15,511 nucleotides of DNA from Candidatus Omnitrophota bacterium (GTDB taxonomy: Bacteria > Omnitrophota > Koll11 > Zapsychrales > Zapsychraceae). The stretch is from NCBI GenBank assembly GCA_023140095.1, contig JAGLMJ010000015.1:1-15511 (forward strand), read 5' to 3'. Under the pieces are notes generated by a model. The model saw only the letters and a list, made by a program, of their open reading frames with translations. It was not told the origin of the DNA and searched no databases. This document shows positions 7,703 through 15,013 of the stretch, piece by piece (the stretch's first letter is position 1; each line of letters starts with the position of its first letter). A program made the translations under genes and the position numbers.

Positions 7703-9550
7703 ATGAAACCCAAAATAGCTAAAGTTGTTGTCGGCCTTCCGGTTGACGGTCCGTTTGACTATCAGATCAGCGCGGATCTCCAAAGTCGAATTACCGTCGG
7801 GCAACGCGTGCGCGTGTCCTTTAACCGGCGCGACCGCGTCGGGTTTGTCGTCGGCACGGCGCAGCGCAGTTCATTTGCGCGGTTGAACCCAATCGTGTCT
7901 TTATTGGATAACGGCCCTGTCCTGGACGGGCCGGCCTTTGAATTGGCCCGCGCGATCAGCGCTTATTACGGCTGTTCGTTGGGAGAAGCGATCGAGGCGT
8001 GCCTGCCGCCGGCGTTGCGGCATGACAAAGTTTCCATAAGTTCCGTCTTTGCGCCGGCAGCGACGAAAGCGGACGCGGAAAAGAGCGGAAGGGTCCTCGT
8101 TCATGATCACACCCGTTATAAACGCTGGCCGTTCATTATCGAAAATATCAAGAAGGTTATTGATCAGGAGAGGCGCGTGATCGTCCTTGTTCCCGAGATG
8201 GCGTTCATTCCGGGAACTGTTTCAATCCTTAGAAAGGCGCTCGCGTGCCCTATGGTGGTTCTTGACAAGAAGTTAACACCGAAAAAGGAATGTGCGCAGT
8301 GGGAGAAAATAAGAGGCGGAGAATACGCCATTGTCGTCGGAGTGCGTTCAGCGGTCTTCGCGCCGGTCCCCGATTTAGGGCTTATCGTTATTGACGACGA
8401 GGAAAACGAGGCTTACAAGCAGGAGCAGACGCCTCATTATCGCGCCGGGGAGGTTGTGCAAATGCGCGCGGACATCGAACAATGCCAAGTGATATTTTCC
8501 AGTTCTGTCCCTTCGGCGGAAATATGGGAGAAGGCCAGGCGCGACAAGTGGGAAAGAGCCGTTTTGGATACGGACAACGACAGTCAAGTACAGGTCGTTG
8601 ATATGACCAACTATAATCCCGGCAAGACCTCGATCCTTTCGTTCCCGCTTCAAAACGCGATGCAAAAGACATTAGACGATGGGGGGAAGGCGCTTCTTTT
8701 TATGAACCGCCGGGGTTTTAGCACGCGGACGCATTGCCAGCAATGCGGGTTTACCGTCAAATGCGAACGGTGCAATGTCAATTTGTCCTATCTGTATTCA
8801 AAAAAGATGATGGTTTGCCGCCACTGTAATTTTAAGAGGGAACTCCCCAAGGTGTGCCCGCAGTGCAATGGGTCCTATCTGCAGTCGACGGGGATCGGCG
8901 TCGAGAAATTAGAAAGTAATGTGGCCAGATTTTATCCGGGGGCGAGAATTCACCGTTATGATAGCGGGAACAAAATCTTTATCAAGAATGCGGATATTAT
9001 TATTGCGACGGGCGCGGTGTTCCGGCGGCATGAACAATGGGCCGTTTCCCTGGTGGCCATGCTGGATTTTGACGGCCAGATGCATCACTATGATTTCCGT
9101 TCGGGCCAAAAGGCGTTTTCGCTTTTAGTTCATTTAAAACAGTTGGCAAGCGAAAAATTGTTGATACAAACGCGCATGGGCGGCAATTATTGCCTTGAGG
9201 CCGTTAAGACCATGGATTTTCCTAAGTTTTACCGTGAAGAATTAAAATTACGCAAAGAATTGAACTTGCCGCCGTACAGGCATTTAGTGGCATTGGGCCT
9301 GCGCGGGAAAAAAGAGGATACAGTTTTTGAGCAGGCTCACGACCTTTATGACCGGTTAAAGGAGAAAGGTTCTAAGGGCATTGATATGTCCGACCCTCAT
9401 CCTGATGTCAATCCAAAATTGCGGGATCAATATCGTTACACGATCTTATTGAAAGGCAGGTCGGTTAAGAGTATACTGGCCCTTATTAAATCGGTGCTTA
9501 AAGGTTTTAAAAAGCGAAGTATTATTATCGCGGTTAATGTGGATCCCTAA
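7703..9550 (+). CDS. priA: PriA-like primosomal protein N' lacking helicase motifs
   Basis: PriA normally binds stalled replication forks, unwinds DNA with ATP and reloads the replicative helicase. This 615-residue protein is collinear with PriA but shorter than the usual ~700-800. Kept features: the N-terminal DNA-binding domain start (KVVVGLPVDGPFDYQI, GQRVRVSF), VGVRSAVFAPVPDLGLIVI (212-230), YKQE-x2-PHYRAGEV, and a complete zinc module with eight Cys (345, 348, 354, 357, 372, 375, 385, 388). Lost features: the Walker A position reads DHTRYKRW (135-142) instead of GxTGSGKT; the DEEH box reads DDEE (231-234); the SATPS motif reads SSSVPS; GTQM reads ATGAV; and the QVAGRAGR arginine-finger motif is absent (HLKQLASE, 477-484). 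ATG 7703 has no clear ribosome binding site. Its stop overlaps the fmt start (TAATG). Probably a non-ATPase fork-binding or loader-scaffold protein, as known for actinobacterial PriA. Confidence 0.82.
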   Translation: MKPKIAKVVVGLPVDGPFDYQISADLQSRITVGQRVRVSFNRRDRVGFVVGTAQRSSFARLNPIVSLLDNGPVLDGPAFELARAISAYYGCSLGEAIEACLPPALRHDKVSISSVFAPAATKADAEKSGRVLVHDHTRYKRWPFIIENIKKVIDQERRVIVLVPEMAFIPGTVSILRKALACPMVVLDKKLTPKKECAQWEKIRGGEYAIVVGVRSAVFAPVPDLGLIVIDDEENEAYKQEQTPHYRAGEVVQMRADIEQCQVIFSSSVPSAEIWEKARRDKWERAVLDTDNDSQVQVVDMTNYNPGKTSILSFPLQNAMQKTLDDGGKALLFMNRRGFSTRTHCQQCGFTVKCERCNVNLSYLYSKKMMVCRHCNFKRELPKVCPQCNGSYLQSTGIGVEKLESNVARFYPGARIHRYDSGNKIFIKNADIIIATGAVFRRHEQWAVSLVAMLDFDGQMHHYDFRSGQKAFSLLVHLKQLASEKLLIQTRMGGNYCLEAVKTMDFPKFYREELKLRKELNLPPYRHLVALGLRGKKEDTVFEQAHDLYDRLKEKGSKGIDMSDPHPDVNPKLRDQYRYTILLKGRSVKSILALIKSVLKGFKKRSIIIAVNVDP

Positions 9551-10476
9551 TGAACATAATCTTTTTTGGAAGCGATGATTTTGCGGAAGCTCATTTAAGA
9601 GCATTGATCGGTTCTAAACATGAGTTGCTTGCCTGCGTGACGCAGCCGGACCGTCCTAAGGGCCGGGGAATGAAGGTCGTGGTTTCAACGGTCAAAGAAT
9701 GCGCCCAAAAGCATGATATCCCTGTTTGGCAACCGGCATCCTTGAAAGAGGCTTCCTTTATTAAAGGCCTGGCAGGCTTTCAAAGCGACCTGTTTGTTGT
9801 GATCGCTTACGGGAAGTTTCTCCCGACGGAGGCCTTAAGCGTTCCGTCTCAAGGCGCGATCAATGTCCATGCGTCACTTCTGCCGAAATACCGGGGAGCG
9901 GCGCCGATCAATTGGGCGATCATTAACGGTGAGGCGAAGACCGGCATCTCGATCATAGAAATAAATGAGGAGATGGATGCCGGGGATATTCTGGTCCAGA
10001 TGGAAATAAAAATAGAAGAAGAGGAAACGGCGCCGACTTTACGCGCCAAGATGATCAAACAAGGGCCGGATCTTCTTTTGCGAACCATCAATGATCTCTC
10101 AAGCTGCGTGGCAAGAACGCAGGACCGCGGTGACGTCACGTTTGCGCCGAAGTTGACCAAGGAATTAGGACGCATCGATTGGGCAAAGCCGTCCATCGAG
10201 ATCGGCCGCTTGGTGCGCGGTTTAATGCCGTGGCCCGGGGCATATACGTCCTATAACGGAAAGTTACTGAAAATATTAGAGGCCCAGGTTCTCGACGGAG
10301 ATCCGTCCCAAGGGGAAGCCGGGGTCGTTCTGGAGACCGGCAAGGAGGGCGTTGTTGTTTCGACGGGCGACGGCCGGCTGCTGGTTCGGAAAGTTCACTT
10401 GCAGGACGCTAGCCGCATGGACGCGCATAGTTTTGTCATTGGGCACGATCTGAAAGTCGGATACAAGCTTACGTAA
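9550..10476 (+). CDS. fmt: Methionyl-tRNA formyltransferase
   Basis: This cytoplasmic enzyme formylates Met-tRNAfMet using 10-formyl-tetrahydrofolate, for translation initiation. The 308 residues match the family's usual length (about 310). The N-terminal formyltransferase domain begins NIIFFGSDDFA and has TQPDRPKGRGMK (31-42), the catalytic segment INVHASLLPKYRGAAPI (104-120) with N105 and H107, and MDAGDIL (142-148) with D143 as the third catalytic residue. The C-terminal oligonucleotide-binding-like domain starts near RIDWAKP and includes RGLMPWPGAYT (219-229 region). It overlaps the priA-like stop by one base, a common priA-fmt arrangement, but the def (peptide deformylase) gene often found between or next to them is missing. 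The gene ends just before an extragenic inverted repeat. Assignment is secure. Confidence 0.96.
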   Translation: MNIIFFGSDDFAEAHLRALIGSKHELLACVTQPDRPKGRGMKVVVSTVKECAQKHDIPVWQPASLKEASFIKGLAGFQSDLFVVIAYGKFLPTEALSVPSQGAINVHASLLPKYRGAAPINWAIINGEAKTGISIIEINEEMDAGDILVQMEIKIEEEETAPTLRAKMIKQGPDLLLRTINDLSSCVARTQDRGDVTFAPKLTKELGRIDWAKPSIEIGRLVRGLMPWPGAYTSYNGKLLKILEAQVLDGDPSQGEAGVVLETGKEGVVVSTGDGRLLVRKVHLQDASRMDAHSFVIGHDLKVGYKLT

Positions 10477-10492
10477 GACGTAATTTGGAGCA

Positions 10493-10616
10493 CCAAATAA
10501 CAAGCACCAAATTACAAATAAGAACCAAATCTCAATGACCAAATGACCAAAACTGGTTTTGATCATTCGAATTTCGGTTATTGTGATTTATTTGCTATTT
10601 GGGATTTGTTTATTGG
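10493..10616. repeat. Imperfect ~124-bp inverted repeat, likely interspersed element
   Basis: The fmt-galT gap holds a long imperfect palindrome. Its left half repeats ACCAAAT-like words and its right half repeats ATTTGG-like words. The centre pairs AATGACCAAAAC (10542-10553) with GTTTTGATCATT (10556-10567), 11 of 12 positions, around a 2-base loop. The outer arms (CCAAATAA at 10493-10500 against TTATTGG at 10610-10616) also match with small gaps. I recognise this ACCAAAT/ATTTGG style from extragenic repeats in metagenome-derived bacterial genomes. It makes spurious reading frames on both strands. It carries no transposase, so it would be a non-autonomous element if mobile at all. Confidence 0.65.
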
Positions 10617-10661
10617 AATTTTGTTATCAACATATCTTACAAGTAGCGCAAGAGGGAAGTT

Positions 10662-11666
10662 ATGCCGCAGTTGAGAAAAGATCCGGTTGTCGGCCGGTGG
10701 GTGATCATTGCCAAGACGAGGGCGAGAAGGCCGGGTAACTTTGTCGATCGGAATGATCATGAGCAGGAAGACGCAGACCGGGAATGCCCGTTCTGCAATG
10801 TTCAGCCGGGAGGCGGCAGTCCGGTTTTCTCATCGGGAGATATCCATATTGTTTCTTCGCAGATCTACAGTTCCGACAGGCGCCGCAAACTGCGCCGGAC
10901 GAAGAAGGGCCTCTATGATGTGATTGATGGTTTAGGCGCGCATGAGATCGTTATTGAAACGCCGGAGCATCTGACGAACATGGCTGACCTGGACGTCGAT
11001 CAAATTCAGCTGGTCCTCGAGGCTTATTCGGCCCGGATGCAGGAACTGGAGAAAAATCCGCAGTTCCGTTATGTCCTCGCCTATAAGGATTACGGCCCGA
11101 CGGCCGAAGGACGCAGGAGGGCGCATACATGCTCGCATATTGTGGCCACTCCCGTGAGGCCTTTACGCGTTAAAGAGAAATTGACCGGGGCCAAAGAATA
11201 TTTTGATGCCAATAAAACTTGCGTTTATTGTGACCTGATCGCCCAGGAACTTGAGTCCCGCGAGAGGATTATTTATGAAACCGAGCATTTTCTCGCCGTC
11301 ACGCCGTTTGCGGCCCGGTCGCTCTTTGAGACATGGGTCCTGCCCAAAGCGCATCATTGTGATTTTCCTCAAGGTATTATCGGCAAGGAAGGCGACCTTG
11401 CGGCGATGATGAAGATGCTATTAAAGAAATTTCAACAAGGTTTAGATGATCCGGCGTATAACTTTGTCGTCCAGACGGCGCCGTTCGTGCGGGGCAGTTT
11501 AGGCAAGCGCAAGTGGGAAAGTATCGAACGCGATTATCATTGGCACATTGAACTGATGCCGCGTTTGACCCGGGTGGCCGGGTTCGAAAAAGGGACCGGG
11601 TTTTATATTTGCGCCATCCCGCCGGAAGATATGGCGGAATATTTAAGGGGGGTTGAGGTTACGTGA
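10662..11666 (+). CDS. GalT-family paralogue with degraded active site
   Basis: This 334-residue protein has the GalT fold of hexose-1-phosphate uridylyltransferases (HIT superfamily). It starts LRKDPVVGRWVIIAKTRARRP, has zinc-ligand CPFC (42-45), GAHEIVIETPEH (92-103), a second CVYC (187-190), HWHIE (293-297) and a usual C-terminus. Active-site positions differ: the HxHxQ motif reads H155-T-C157-S-H159, so Cys replaces the uridylylated histidine; the loop before it has one extra residue and three Arg; the RVVPNKFPA segment of active relatives reads HIVSSQIYS (62-70); and the later metal-ligand His is Q271. I infer that it is not a standard uridylyltransferase and may be a regulatory or structural partner of the next gene. 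A GAGGG ribosome binding site (about 10652-10656) supports ATG 10662. Its stop overlaps the next start by 4 bases (GTGA). Confidence 0.85.
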   Translation: MPQLRKDPVVGRWVIIAKTRARRPGNFVDRNDHEQEDADRECPFCNVQPGGGSPVFSSGDIHIVSSQIYSSDRRRKLRRTKKGLYDVIDGLGAHEIVIETPEHLTNMADLDVDQIQLVLEAYSARMQELEKNPQFRYVLAYKDYGPTAEGRRRAHTCSHIVATPVRPLRVKEKLTGAKEYFDANKTCVYCDLIAQELESRERIIYETEHFLAVTPFAARSLFETWVLPKAHHCDFPQGIIGKEGDLAAMMKMLLKKFQQGLDDPAYNFVVQTAPFVRGSLGKRKWESIERDYHWHIELMPRLTRVAGFEKGTGFYICAIPPEDMAEYLRGVEVT

Positions 11667-12676
11667 CAGAATTAAGACGCGATCCCGTCATCGGCCAATG
11701 GGTCAATGTGCATGTTGAAGATTCTCTTAGCCCGGGACATTATGAAAAGCAAGACCAAACGCCCAGGCATGAGGCGACATGCCAGTTTTGCCCCGGCCGC
11801 GAGCAACAGACGCCGCCAGAGGTCGACGCTATTCGCCTGAACAATTCTGCCCCGAACACGCCGGATTGGCAGGCGCGGGTCGTTCCCAACAAATTCCCGG
11901 CCTTGCAGATCGAAGGAAATATCGACGAGGCTAAGGATGGGCTGTTCGATTTCTCGAATGGCGTCGGGGCCCATGAAGTCCTCATTGAAACGCCGGTTCA
12001 CGGAAAAAATCTGGCGGACTTTACTGAAGGCGAAGTCGGTGATGTGATCAGGCTGTATCAAAACCGCCTGCGGGATTTGACCGGAGATAAGCGGTTCAAA
12101 TATATCATCATCTTTAAGAACTACGGAGAGTCCGCCGGAACAAGCGTTGAACATGCCCATAGCCAGATCATCGCGCTTCCGATGATCCCGAAATATGTCC
12201 TTGAGAAGATCGAGGGGGCAAAGGCTTATTACGGTCAGCATCAGAGATGTGTTTTCTGTGATATGGCCGGGCAGGAGCATGAGGATAAGAAAAGGATCTT
12301 CTGCGAAAATGACGATTTTATCGCCTTTTGCCCGTTTGTTTCAAGGTACGCGTTCGAATATTGGATCATGCCTAAGGCACATGATTCAAAATTCGCGGAA
12401 ATGAACGATAAAAAGAGGCAGGCCCTGGCCAATATATTAAGGGAAACGCTATTGCGCCTTAAGAATTGCCTATCGGACCCCTCGTATAATTATTATCTGC
12501 ATGTGGCGCCTGTGAACACAGGAAAGGAAGAAGAATTCCATTGGCATATTGAGGTCGTCCCTAAATTGACGCGAACGACCGGTTTTGAACTGGGAACGGG
12601 ATTTTATGTTGTACGCACTTCCCCCGAAGAGGCCGCCGGCTATCTGCGCGGTGTCCAATGCGCTTTAGCCGCTTAA
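11663..12676 (+). CDS. galT: Galactose-1-phosphate uridylyltransferase family enzyme
   Basis: GalT exchanges UMP between UDP-glucose and galactose 1-phosphate in the Leloir pathway; close relatives act as other sugar-1-phosphate nucleotidylyltransferases or nucleoside-diphosphate-sugar phosphorylases. All expected elements are present in 337 residues: LRRDPVIGQWV (4-14), CQFC (40-43, zinc), RVVPNKFPAL (72-81, nucleotide binding), GAHEVLIETPVH (102-113), the catalytic H164-A-H166-S-Q168, CVFC (196-199), YYLH280 and FHWHIEVVP (292-300). H166 should be the residue uridylylated during the reaction. The GTG start lies in a GTGA overlap with the upstream paralogue and follows a G-rich ribosome binding region (GGGGGGTTGAGG, ending about 11658). 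The exact substrate pair is open: no galK or galE is in the window. Confidence 0.88.
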   Translation: MTELRRDPVIGQWVNVHVEDSLSPGHYEKQDQTPRHEATCQFCPGREQQTPPEVDAIRLNNSAPNTPDWQARVVPNKFPALQIEGNIDEAKDGLFDFSNGVGAHEVLIETPVHGKNLADFTEGEVGDVIRLYQNRLRDLTGDKRFKYIIIFKNYGESAGTSVEHAHSQIIALPMIPKYVLEKIEGAKAYYGQHQRCVFCDMAGQEHEDKKRIFCENDDFIAFCPFVSRYAFEYWIMPKAHDSKFAEMNDKKRQALANILRETLLRLKNCLSDPSYNYYLHVAPVNTGKEEEFHWHIEVVPKLTRTTGFELGTGFYVVRTSPEEAAGYLRGVQCALAA

Positions 12677-12689
12677 ATTCTCCTTTATC

Positions 12690-12709
12690 TGCAAATATTT
12701 GCAAATATT
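12690..12709. promoter_or_regulatory. Perfect 16-bp palindrome / tandem decamer, candidate operator of gapA
   Basis: TGCAAATATT is repeated exactly at 12690-12699 and 12700-12709, one helical turn apart. Bases 12694-12709 read AATATTTGCAAATATT, a perfect 16-bp palindrome, and 12691-12702 are a perfect 12-bp palindrome. The site ends five bases before the gapA -35 candidate, a position suited to a dimeric activator or a repressor overlapping RNA polymerase contacts. The regulator is unknown. Confidence 0.6.
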
Positions 12710-12713
12710 GTTC

Positions 12714-12740
12714 TTGACAATTCGGCGGACTAGTTATATT
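12714..12740 (+). promoter_or_regulatory. Sigma-70-type promoter candidate for gapA
   Basis: A perfect TTGACA lies at 12714-12719. The best -10 match, TATATT, is at 12735-12740 with a short 15-base spacer; a poorer TATTTT at 12737-12742 gives a 17-base spacer. It is the only clear promoter-like pair in the galT-gapA gap and fits a gapA transcript with a leader of roughly 65-70 bases. Confidence 0.6.
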
Positions 12741-12799
12741 TTATATGTCTTACCGGATCTCGGATTCCATATATAAACAATGAATAGTAGTGAACATAA

Positions 12800-13828
<1,029 letters not shown>

Positions 13829-13863
13829 ATCCATTGATTTAATGGGCTCACGCATAATAGAAT

Positions 13864-13902
13864 AAAGCCCTCAACAGGTTATGCTTGTTGGGGGCTTTTC
13901 TT
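13864..13902 (+). terminator. Intrinsic terminator of gapA
   Basis: AAAGCCCTCAACA (13864-13876) pairs with TGTTGGGGGCTTT (13886-13898) to give a 13-bp stem with one G-T wobble and a loop of about nine bases, followed by TTTTCTT (13896-13902). It ends the gapA transcript 35 bases after its stop. Confidence 0.9.
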
Positions 13903-13942
13903 AATCCCCAGGATTTTCGCGTATTTCGGTTTTGGAAGAAAG

Positions 13943-13948
13943 AGGAGG
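13943..13948 (+). promoter_or_regulatory. Ribosome binding site fixing the start of the first receiver gene
   Basis: AGGAGG at 13943-13948 lies 4 bases before ATG 13953. A longer frame could begin at the TTG at 13932, but that codon precedes the Shine-Dalgarno sequence itself and would add seven residues absent from the receiver fold. The ATG is therefore the start. Confidence 0.85.
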
Positions 13949-13952
13949 ATAT

Positions 13953-14345
13953 ATGGGACAAAAAAAGATACTTATTGTCGATGATGAGAGAAAAATAAGA
14001 GATATGCTCGTGGAGATCTTGTCGGCGGCGGGCTACATGGCGGTCTTTGCCGAGGATGGCGAAGAAGGTGTCAAGCAAGCCAAGGCGCATCTGCCCGACC
14101 TTATTTTAATGGATGTGATGATGCCGAAAATGGCCGGCGGGGAAGCGGTCAGATGTCTTGGGGAAGATCCCGCCACCAAGGATATTCCGGTGATCTTTCT
14201 AACGTCCATTATTACCAAAGAAGAGGAAGAAAGTCAGGAGTTTGGCATTCAATTAAGTATGGGCAAACGCCGTTTTATCGCCAAACCCTTTGAGCCGCAG
14301 AAATTGTTGGCTGAGATCAAGGAAGCATTAGAGGGCCAGGGCTAG
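13953..14345 (+). CDS. Stand-alone CheY-like response regulator receiver
   Basis: This 130-residue protein is a single receiver domain with no output domain, so it acts by protein-protein contact or as a phosphate relay. It starts KKILIVDDE, giving acidic residues D10 and D11, has the phosphoacceptor D54 in LILMDVMMP (51-58), the switch threonine T84 in IFLTS, and K111 in FIAKPFEP (108-115). The stretch between T84 and K111 is longer than in most CheY-like proteins and contains an acidic run (KEEEES, 89-94) that would sit in the beta4-beta5 surface region. Start ATG 13953 is set by the AGGAGG just upstream. It lies 50 bases after the gapA terminator, and no clear promoter is visible in that interval. 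A second receiver gene follows 23 bases later. The cognate kinase may be the sensor gene at the window end, but that is inference. Confidence 0.9.
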   Translation: MGQKKILIVDDERKIRDMLVEILSAAGYMAVFAEDGEEGVKQAKAHLPDLILMDVMMPKMAGGEAVRCLGEDPATKDIPVIFLTSIITKEEEESQEFGIQLSMGKRRFIAKPFEPQKLLAEIKEALEGQG

Positions 14346-14368
14346 AATTTTTTTAAAAAGGAAAGATC

Positions 14369-14749
14369 ATGATTAAAGAAAAGATCCTCATTGTCGAGGA
14401 TGAAAGCACGACGCGGGCTTTGCTTGTCGCGGAACTCGAGAAGGTCGGTTATCAGATGTTCCATTCCAAGGATGGTGAAGAGGCTTTTCAGGTTATCAAA
14501 GCGGTCAGGCCCGATCTTATTATTTCTGATATTGTGATGCCTGAAATGGACGGGAACCAGCTTATCAAACGGGTACGGGAAAGCGAATTCGGTAAAAAAA
14601 TCCTGTTTATTGTGCTGACCTCACACACCAAAATGCAGGATTATTTTGAAATGATGGACGTGCAGGATTTTATTACGAAACCGTTTGACCCTCAAGACCT
14701 CATCTCAAGGGTAGAAAGGGTTTTTGAAAAAGCAAGCGAAGAAGAGTAA
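14369..14749 (+). CDS. Second stand-alone response regulator receiver
   Basis: This 126-residue single receiver domain resembles its upstream neighbour in layout but is clearly diverged. Key residues: E10-D11 in ILIVEDE, phosphoacceptor D54 in LIISDIVMPEMDG (50-62), T84 in IVLTSHT, and K104 in FITKPFDP (101-108). There is no DNA-binding or enzymatic output domain. The C-terminus is acidic (KASEEE). AAGGAAAG at 14358-14365 serves as ribosome binding site. With the preceding gene 23 bases upstream and a strong terminator downstream, the two form a small operon. Its likely role is in a phosphorelay or in control of a chemotaxis-like or sensor-kinase pathway; the partner is not identifiable here. 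Confidence 0.9.
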   Translation: MIKEKILIVEDESTTRALLVAELEKVGYQMFHSKDGEEAFQVIKAVRPDLIISDIVMPEMDGNQLIKRVRESEFGKKILFIVLTSHTKMQDYFEMMDVQDFITKPFDPQDLISRVERVFEKASEEE

Positions 14750-14773
14750 GCCTGATTTCGCATCCGGGTGCAA

Positions 14774-14797
14774 AATTCATCAGCCGGCTGATGAATT
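14774..14797. repeat. Perfect 24-bp palindrome downstream of the receiver genes
   Basis: Each side of the centre (between 14785 and 14786) mirrors the other for 12 base pairs, with a GCCGGC core and AATT ends. Four further bases on each side (14770-14773 with 14802-14805) can pair across a small bulge. It lies 24 bases after the receiver stop and 33 bases before the terminator stem. It has no T tract. It may be a protein-binding site, an mRNA-stabilising 3' hairpin or an interspersed palindromic repeat. Confidence 0.75.
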
Positions 14798-14830
14798 GGC
14801 TTTGCGATGAAAATAAAGTGGTATATTTTT

Positions 14831-14858
14831 AAAGAGGGCAGGAATGCCCTCTTTTTTT
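14831..14858 (+). terminator. Intrinsic terminator of the receiver operon
   Basis: AAAGAGGGCA (14831-14840) and TGCCCTCTTT (14845-14854) form a perfect 10-bp stem with a GGAA loop, and the T run extends to 14858. This is a textbook rho-independent terminator separating the receivers from the sensor gene. Confidence 0.93.
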
Positions 14859-14889
14859 GTGGAATTTTCGCGGTTTTTTCAATAAAGTG

Positions 14890-14917
14890 TTCAAATTCCT
14901 TCAGAACCTTATATACT
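14890..14917 (+). promoter_or_regulatory. Weak promoter candidate for the sensor gene
   Basis: TTCAAA (14890-14895) and TATACT (14912-14917) are separated by 16 bases. The -10 matches 5 of 6 consensus bases but the -35 only 4 of 6, and the region is AT-rich, so chance matches are likely. The upstream terminator does imply that the sensor gene needs its own promoter in 14859-15013. The same spacer holds TGAATATTAAT twice (14919-14929, 14962-14972) and GTATATG twice (14939-14945, 14957-14963). Confidence 0.3.
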
Positions 14918-15013
14918 TTGAATATTAATAGATTTTTTGTATATGTCTAGTAATATGTATATGAATATTAATCAAGTCGAAAAAGACGCTTTCTAGAATC
15001 TGGAAGAAAGAAA

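Noticed and set aside
10276..10760. Two - strand reading frames (10276-10566 and 10578-10760) entering the fmt-galT gap
   Set aside because: Their non-overlapping parts come from the ACCAAAT/ATTTGG repeat, which makes hydrophobic low-complexity peptides. The remainder is antisense to fmt or galT.
11672..12280. A 202-codon reading frame on the - strand
   Set aside because: It lies wholly inside galT on the opposite strand. The + strand protein there has full family motifs, and the - strand translation has none.
13831..13845. CCATT/AATGG mini-hairpin after gapA
   Set aside because: It is only 5 bp with no T tract; the stronger hairpin at 13864-13898 is the terminator.
13932..13952. TTG start giving seven extra residues on the first receiver protein
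   Set aside because: The codon lies before the AGGAGG that serves ATG 13953, and the added residues are outside the receiver fold.
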